DNA of 64,000 bases, from contig NC_089452.1 of assembly GCF_026210795.1 (NCBI RefSeq), positions 2,108,001 through 2,172,000 on the forward strand. Reading direction: 5' to 3'. The notes below the pieces were generated by a model, which was not told where the DNA came from, did not search any database, and worked only from the letters and a program-made list of their open reading frames with translations. A program made the position numbers and the translations under genes. Source of the stretch: Rhizophagus irregularis (taxonomy: Eukaryota > Glomeromycota > Glomeromycetes > Glomerales > Glomeraceae). This document shows, in pieces, positions 61,018-64,000 of this stretch. Every line of letters begins with the position of its first letter. Positions within the stretch are counted from its first letter, which is position 1.

Positions 61018-61329
61018 TGTACAAAATACCGAAACTCGAAAACCTGACAGTACAATATCCCGAACTCTAAATCTCGAAATGGCAAAATCTCGAAATGCCA
61101 TAATACCGAATTGTCAAAATCCTGAATTGTCATAATCCCAAATTTTATAATCCCGACACCCAATAATATTGATTTTCTTTCTTTTATTAATAAATTTCTT
61201 GAATTTCGGGATTATGAAGTGTCGGGCTTATGAAATGTCAGGATTATGGCATTTCGAGATTTTGCCATTTCGAGATTTAGAGTTCGGGATATTGTACTGT
61301 CAGGTTTTCGAGCTTCGGGATTTCGTACC
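61018..61329. mobile_element. Foldback element with CTCGAAAACCTGACAG arms
   Basis: The left arm (61018-61150) and right arm (61205-61329) are near-perfect inverted copies over about 120 bp around a short AT-rich loop. Each arm is itself made of TCTCGAAATGCC/ATCCCGAACTC words. Open frames on both strands of this block are mirror images, as expected. No target duplication was fixed. Confidence 0.75.
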
Positions 61330-61404
61330 AAACCCGATTTTACACCACTGTTGTAAGACAATAGAAAATATATTACATAATTATAAAAAGGAATCACTCA
61401 GAGA

Positions 61405-61487
61405 CAAATCTTATATATATATGTATAGTATACAGTATATATATTATGGGCATATATAATATATATAATATATATATATATACATTT
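61405..61487. repeat. TA microsatellite
   Basis: Runs of ATATAT with interruptions (GTATAGTATACAG, GGGCATATAT). Confidence 0.7.
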
Positions 61488-61783
61488 CGTACAAGTACTA
61501 CTTAGCCTGTTGATCCACCCTACCACCCGCCGAGCAAGATGCGTCCATATAGTATTCTTTTTTGTAAAAATTGGGGGATAGTGATTTTAAACTATCTTTA
61601 ATAAGTTAGTTAAAAGAAGTAACTGGTCATAAAATTAAGCTAAAATGACTATCCATTATACCAAAAATAATCATGGGAATTTTTTTTTCAATACACATAT
61701 TCTTTATTAACTAATTAAATAAAAGTAATACTATTCTTTAAAATTACAATTTAACTAAACCAAAAAAAGATAATATGACTCAG

Positions 61784-61828
61784 TAGGGTTTCGATCCGTT
61801 ATCCGAATTAAAAAGGATCGAAACCCTA
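61784..61828. repeat. Perfect 14-bp inverted repeat
   Basis: TAGGGTTTCGATCC (61784-61797) and GGATCGAAACCCTA (61815-61828) pair perfectly around a 17-base loop. It may be a minimal foldback relic or a bidirectional terminator-like hairpin. It is not a tRNA, since no acceptor or anticodon arms are present. Confidence 0.6.
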
Positions 61829-62742
61829 AATAAAAAAAATTTGTAATCCGATGCTTATTAATATTATAGAAAAATGATCAGCATAATCATGTATTTTATA
61901 CGATTAAATATAAATAAATCCTTATTGCCATACAATAAGGATCAAATTAATTTTTTCATAAAAGAAAATTAAAAATAAAATATTATTAAAAAATTTATGA
62001 TGTTTGAAAATATATGATTTTTTTTATAGTCTTGTATGGTGATCAAGATTTGTTATGAATAATTAAAGAGTACAATAGGAGAGATTTTTTTTTATTAAAT
62101 ATAATGCAAAATTAATGAATTATTTATTTAAATAAAACAAAAGTCATAATTATAATTGTATGATCATACTAAAATGATCAACATTAGTTACGAAAGATTT
62201 TTATTTCTTTATTATTTTTTGAATTAAAATTAATAATGAATAATTATCTAAGATCTTTAAGATTTTTTTTTCGTCAGAAGTCACATGATCAACATACAGT
62301 TTTTTCCCAAATAATCTAAATTAAAGAAAGTACAATAAAACAAATTATTATTTTATTTGTATATGAGAATTTTTTTCTCAAAATTAATAATAAATAATTA
62401 TCAAAGATTTTTTTATTAAATAAAAAACAAAAGACATAATTATAATTGTTCAAGACCTTTTTTTCGTTTGGAGTCATACTAAAGAAAAAATTTTTAATAA
62501 ACTATTAAAAAAAAACACAATAAATTTAGAACACCCTGTCAGGGAAGTTATTTTGCGGCTCAATACAAAACTTCAGTGTGATGCTATAGAATTTTTTATA
62601 CGGGATAAATTACAAATAAATTATTTATAACAAAAATAGATAAGATCAAGTTGGCTGTGCAGTTTTACCTCGAACTACAGTATATAGCTAAATTAAATTT
62701 AGTTAATGTAAGATGGTTTTATTAATACCAAATGAGTTGTGA
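61829..62742. other. AT-rich upstream region of the AIG1-like gene
   Basis: Contains a loosely repeated pattern of about 150-250 bp with ATAAATAATTATC.AAGA, AAAACAAAAG.CATAATTATAATTG and TCATACTAAA (61940-62480, two to three weak copies). No gene seen. Confidence 0.4.
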
Positions 62743-63838
62743 ATGACTTCTGAAATGAGTTTTGAAATGGATTCCGAAAAGGACGTTCAACATCCAGTTA
62801 TCCTCTTAATGGGAAAAACAGGCAAGTCTTCTTTCTTTTTTGCTTTTCGTTATTTAGTCGATAATTATTAACTAAAAGAAGAGCTATCTTTGTAGGGGCA
62901 GGGAAAAGCGCTCTCGGTAACCTGCTTCTTGGGCATACTGAATTTGAAGTTTCAGACGGATTTGTAAGTGATTATCCTTTGTATTTACTTGGAATTCATT
63001 TTTTTCTCAGTACTAAGGAAGGAATTGATAAAAATATATAGAATTCGAAAACGAAAAAATGTTGCGTAAAAACGTTGTCAATTAAAGGCAATACGTATGA
63101 TATTGTTGACACACCTGGAGTTTTTGACACTAGTCAAGATGACTCTCTTAAAGAAATTGCAAAATTCGTCCATAAATGCGCTTATGGGATCAAGGCAATC
63201 CTTTTTGTTTTAAGTATATAATATCTTTGGTTAATAGCTGTACTTTTATTTAATTTTATTCGCATTTCAAATTCACTTAACCTTGAATTGACTTTGTAGA
63301 GAAGGAAAGGTTCACTGATGAACAAAGGAATACTTTGAAAGAAATAGGAACGTTTCTTGGAAAAGATGCAACAAATAATATCATTGTTGTATTTTCTCAC
63401 GCAAGTCCAGATCAGATTAAGTGTAAAGACAAAATGAGAATGGCTTGGAGTGATGTACCACTTTTTAGTTCTTTTATTCAAGATATTGAATTCCGGTGGA
63501 GTGTCTCTCCAGATCCCCATCATCTTGATGATGACAGACAAATCAGTGAAGAACGATTAATGGAGATCAAGACTTTTATTAGCAATATACGGGAAATTTA
63601 CACCACTCGACAACTTGAAGAAAATTTGGAAAGACAAAAGGAAGCGAAGCGCCTAAAAGAAGAGGAAGAAAGAAGAAGGAGAGAAGAAGAGCGGAGAGAA
63701 AAGGAACTAACAATTTTTGAAATGGTAGCGGTTGGAGCGTCAATCGGAACAGAAGCTCAGCCAGGACTAGGAACAGTAGTGGGTGGCGTTATCGGTCTTT
63801 CGTTTGGCCTTGGGCGTGCAATTAAGAGAAAATTGTAG
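62743..63838 (+). CDS. AIG1/GIMAP-like GTPase
   Basis: The model joins 62743-62821, 62896-62963, 63042-63213 and 63300-63838 (858 nt, 285 residues). G1/P-loop LLMGKTGAGKS is split by intron 1. G3 is DTPGVFD. Beyond it come GIKAILFVL and a G4-like VVFSHAS with no clear TKxD. This is the AIG1-type guanine nucleotide-binding fold seen in GIMAP/IAN proteins, which form membrane-linked GTPase scaffolds. Residues about 210-240 are a Lys/Glu/Arg coiled coil. The last 35 residues are Gly/Ala/Val-rich (VAVGASIGTEAQPGLG, VVGGVIGLSFGLG) and end basic, suggesting membrane contact. Intron 1 uses a GC donor (GCAAGT at 62822). The start is the second ATG of the leader; the first, at 62732, stops at once. 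Confidence 0.88.
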
Positions 63839-64000
63839 CATTGTCCGTTGTTATTAGTTATTATTATCAATATAATAAATTTAAAATTTACTGGTTCAAT
63901 ATAAAATAAAACGACCCATATCGAGTATAATGACGTGAAATTTATTTAGATATACATTATTGCTGATGAAGATCATGATGAAATTATCAATCCGTAATAG
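63839..64000. other. 3' flank of the AIG1-like gene
   Basis: AT-rich tail with an AATAAA-like word near 63870-63875; nothing else. Confidence 0.4.

Noticed and set aside
60951-61459. Several frames on both strands as genes
   Set aside because: They are mirror copies within the foldback element and its flanks.
61784-61828. tRNA gene
   Set aside because: The GGTTTCGATCC word resembles a T-arm, but no acceptor, D or anticodon arms can be found around it.

Overview
The window looks like nuclear DNA of an arbuscular mycorrhizal fungus, most likely Rhizophagus irregularis or a close relative. This is inferred from very AT-rich DNA, short GT-AG introns with CTAAC-like branch sites, the standard code, tyrosine-kinase-like and AIG1-type families, F-box/LRR remains, and dense hAT-type DNA transposons. 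It is not bacterial or viral. No rRNA, tRNA or CRISPR was recognised.

Layout. 1-651 is the end of a foldback element. 2524-9321 (-) is a protein kinase gene, and 29456-34719 (+) is its inverted paralogue. 14769-15957 (+) is a three-exon SAM methyltransferase. 18571-24880 (-) is a cluster of three 3CxxC-type zinc-finger genes: one intact, one doubtful, one a relic. 26880-27600 (-) is an LRR relic. 37344-44600 is a nest of transposons inside a decayed gene. 45674-52232 (-) is a 23-exon gene for a glycine-rich protein of about 1,390 residues. 55663-58016 (+) is a RIO1-kinase pseudogene. 59685-60134 (+) encodes a small secreted ML-domain-like protein. 62743-63838 (+) is an AIG1/GIMAP-like GTPase.

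The most unusual structure is in front of both kinase genes. A tandem array of roughly 75-120 bp units fills about 4 kb upstream of each kinase domain. Every unit reads as an intron on the gene's strand (5' GTAAGT, usually CTAAC, then TATAG). Neighbouring introns are separated by exactly three bases. I count 38 such triplets in the minus-strand gene and 35 in the plus-strand gene. There are 21 different triplets and none is a stop codon. One unit has zero bases between AG and GT. Both arrays end CTT, TTG, then a one-base exon (A), then the kinase exon. The one-base exon is exactly what is needed to pass from the phase-1 end of the upstream exons to the phase-2 start of the kinase exon. This predicts a chain of single-codon exons, variable in the middle and conserved at its ends. 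I know of no described equivalent, but transcripts would be needed to prove it.

The rest is shaped by hAT-type elements with 8-bp target duplications, several of them nested. Two can be removed on paper to restore a continuous reading frame in the decayed gene they hit.
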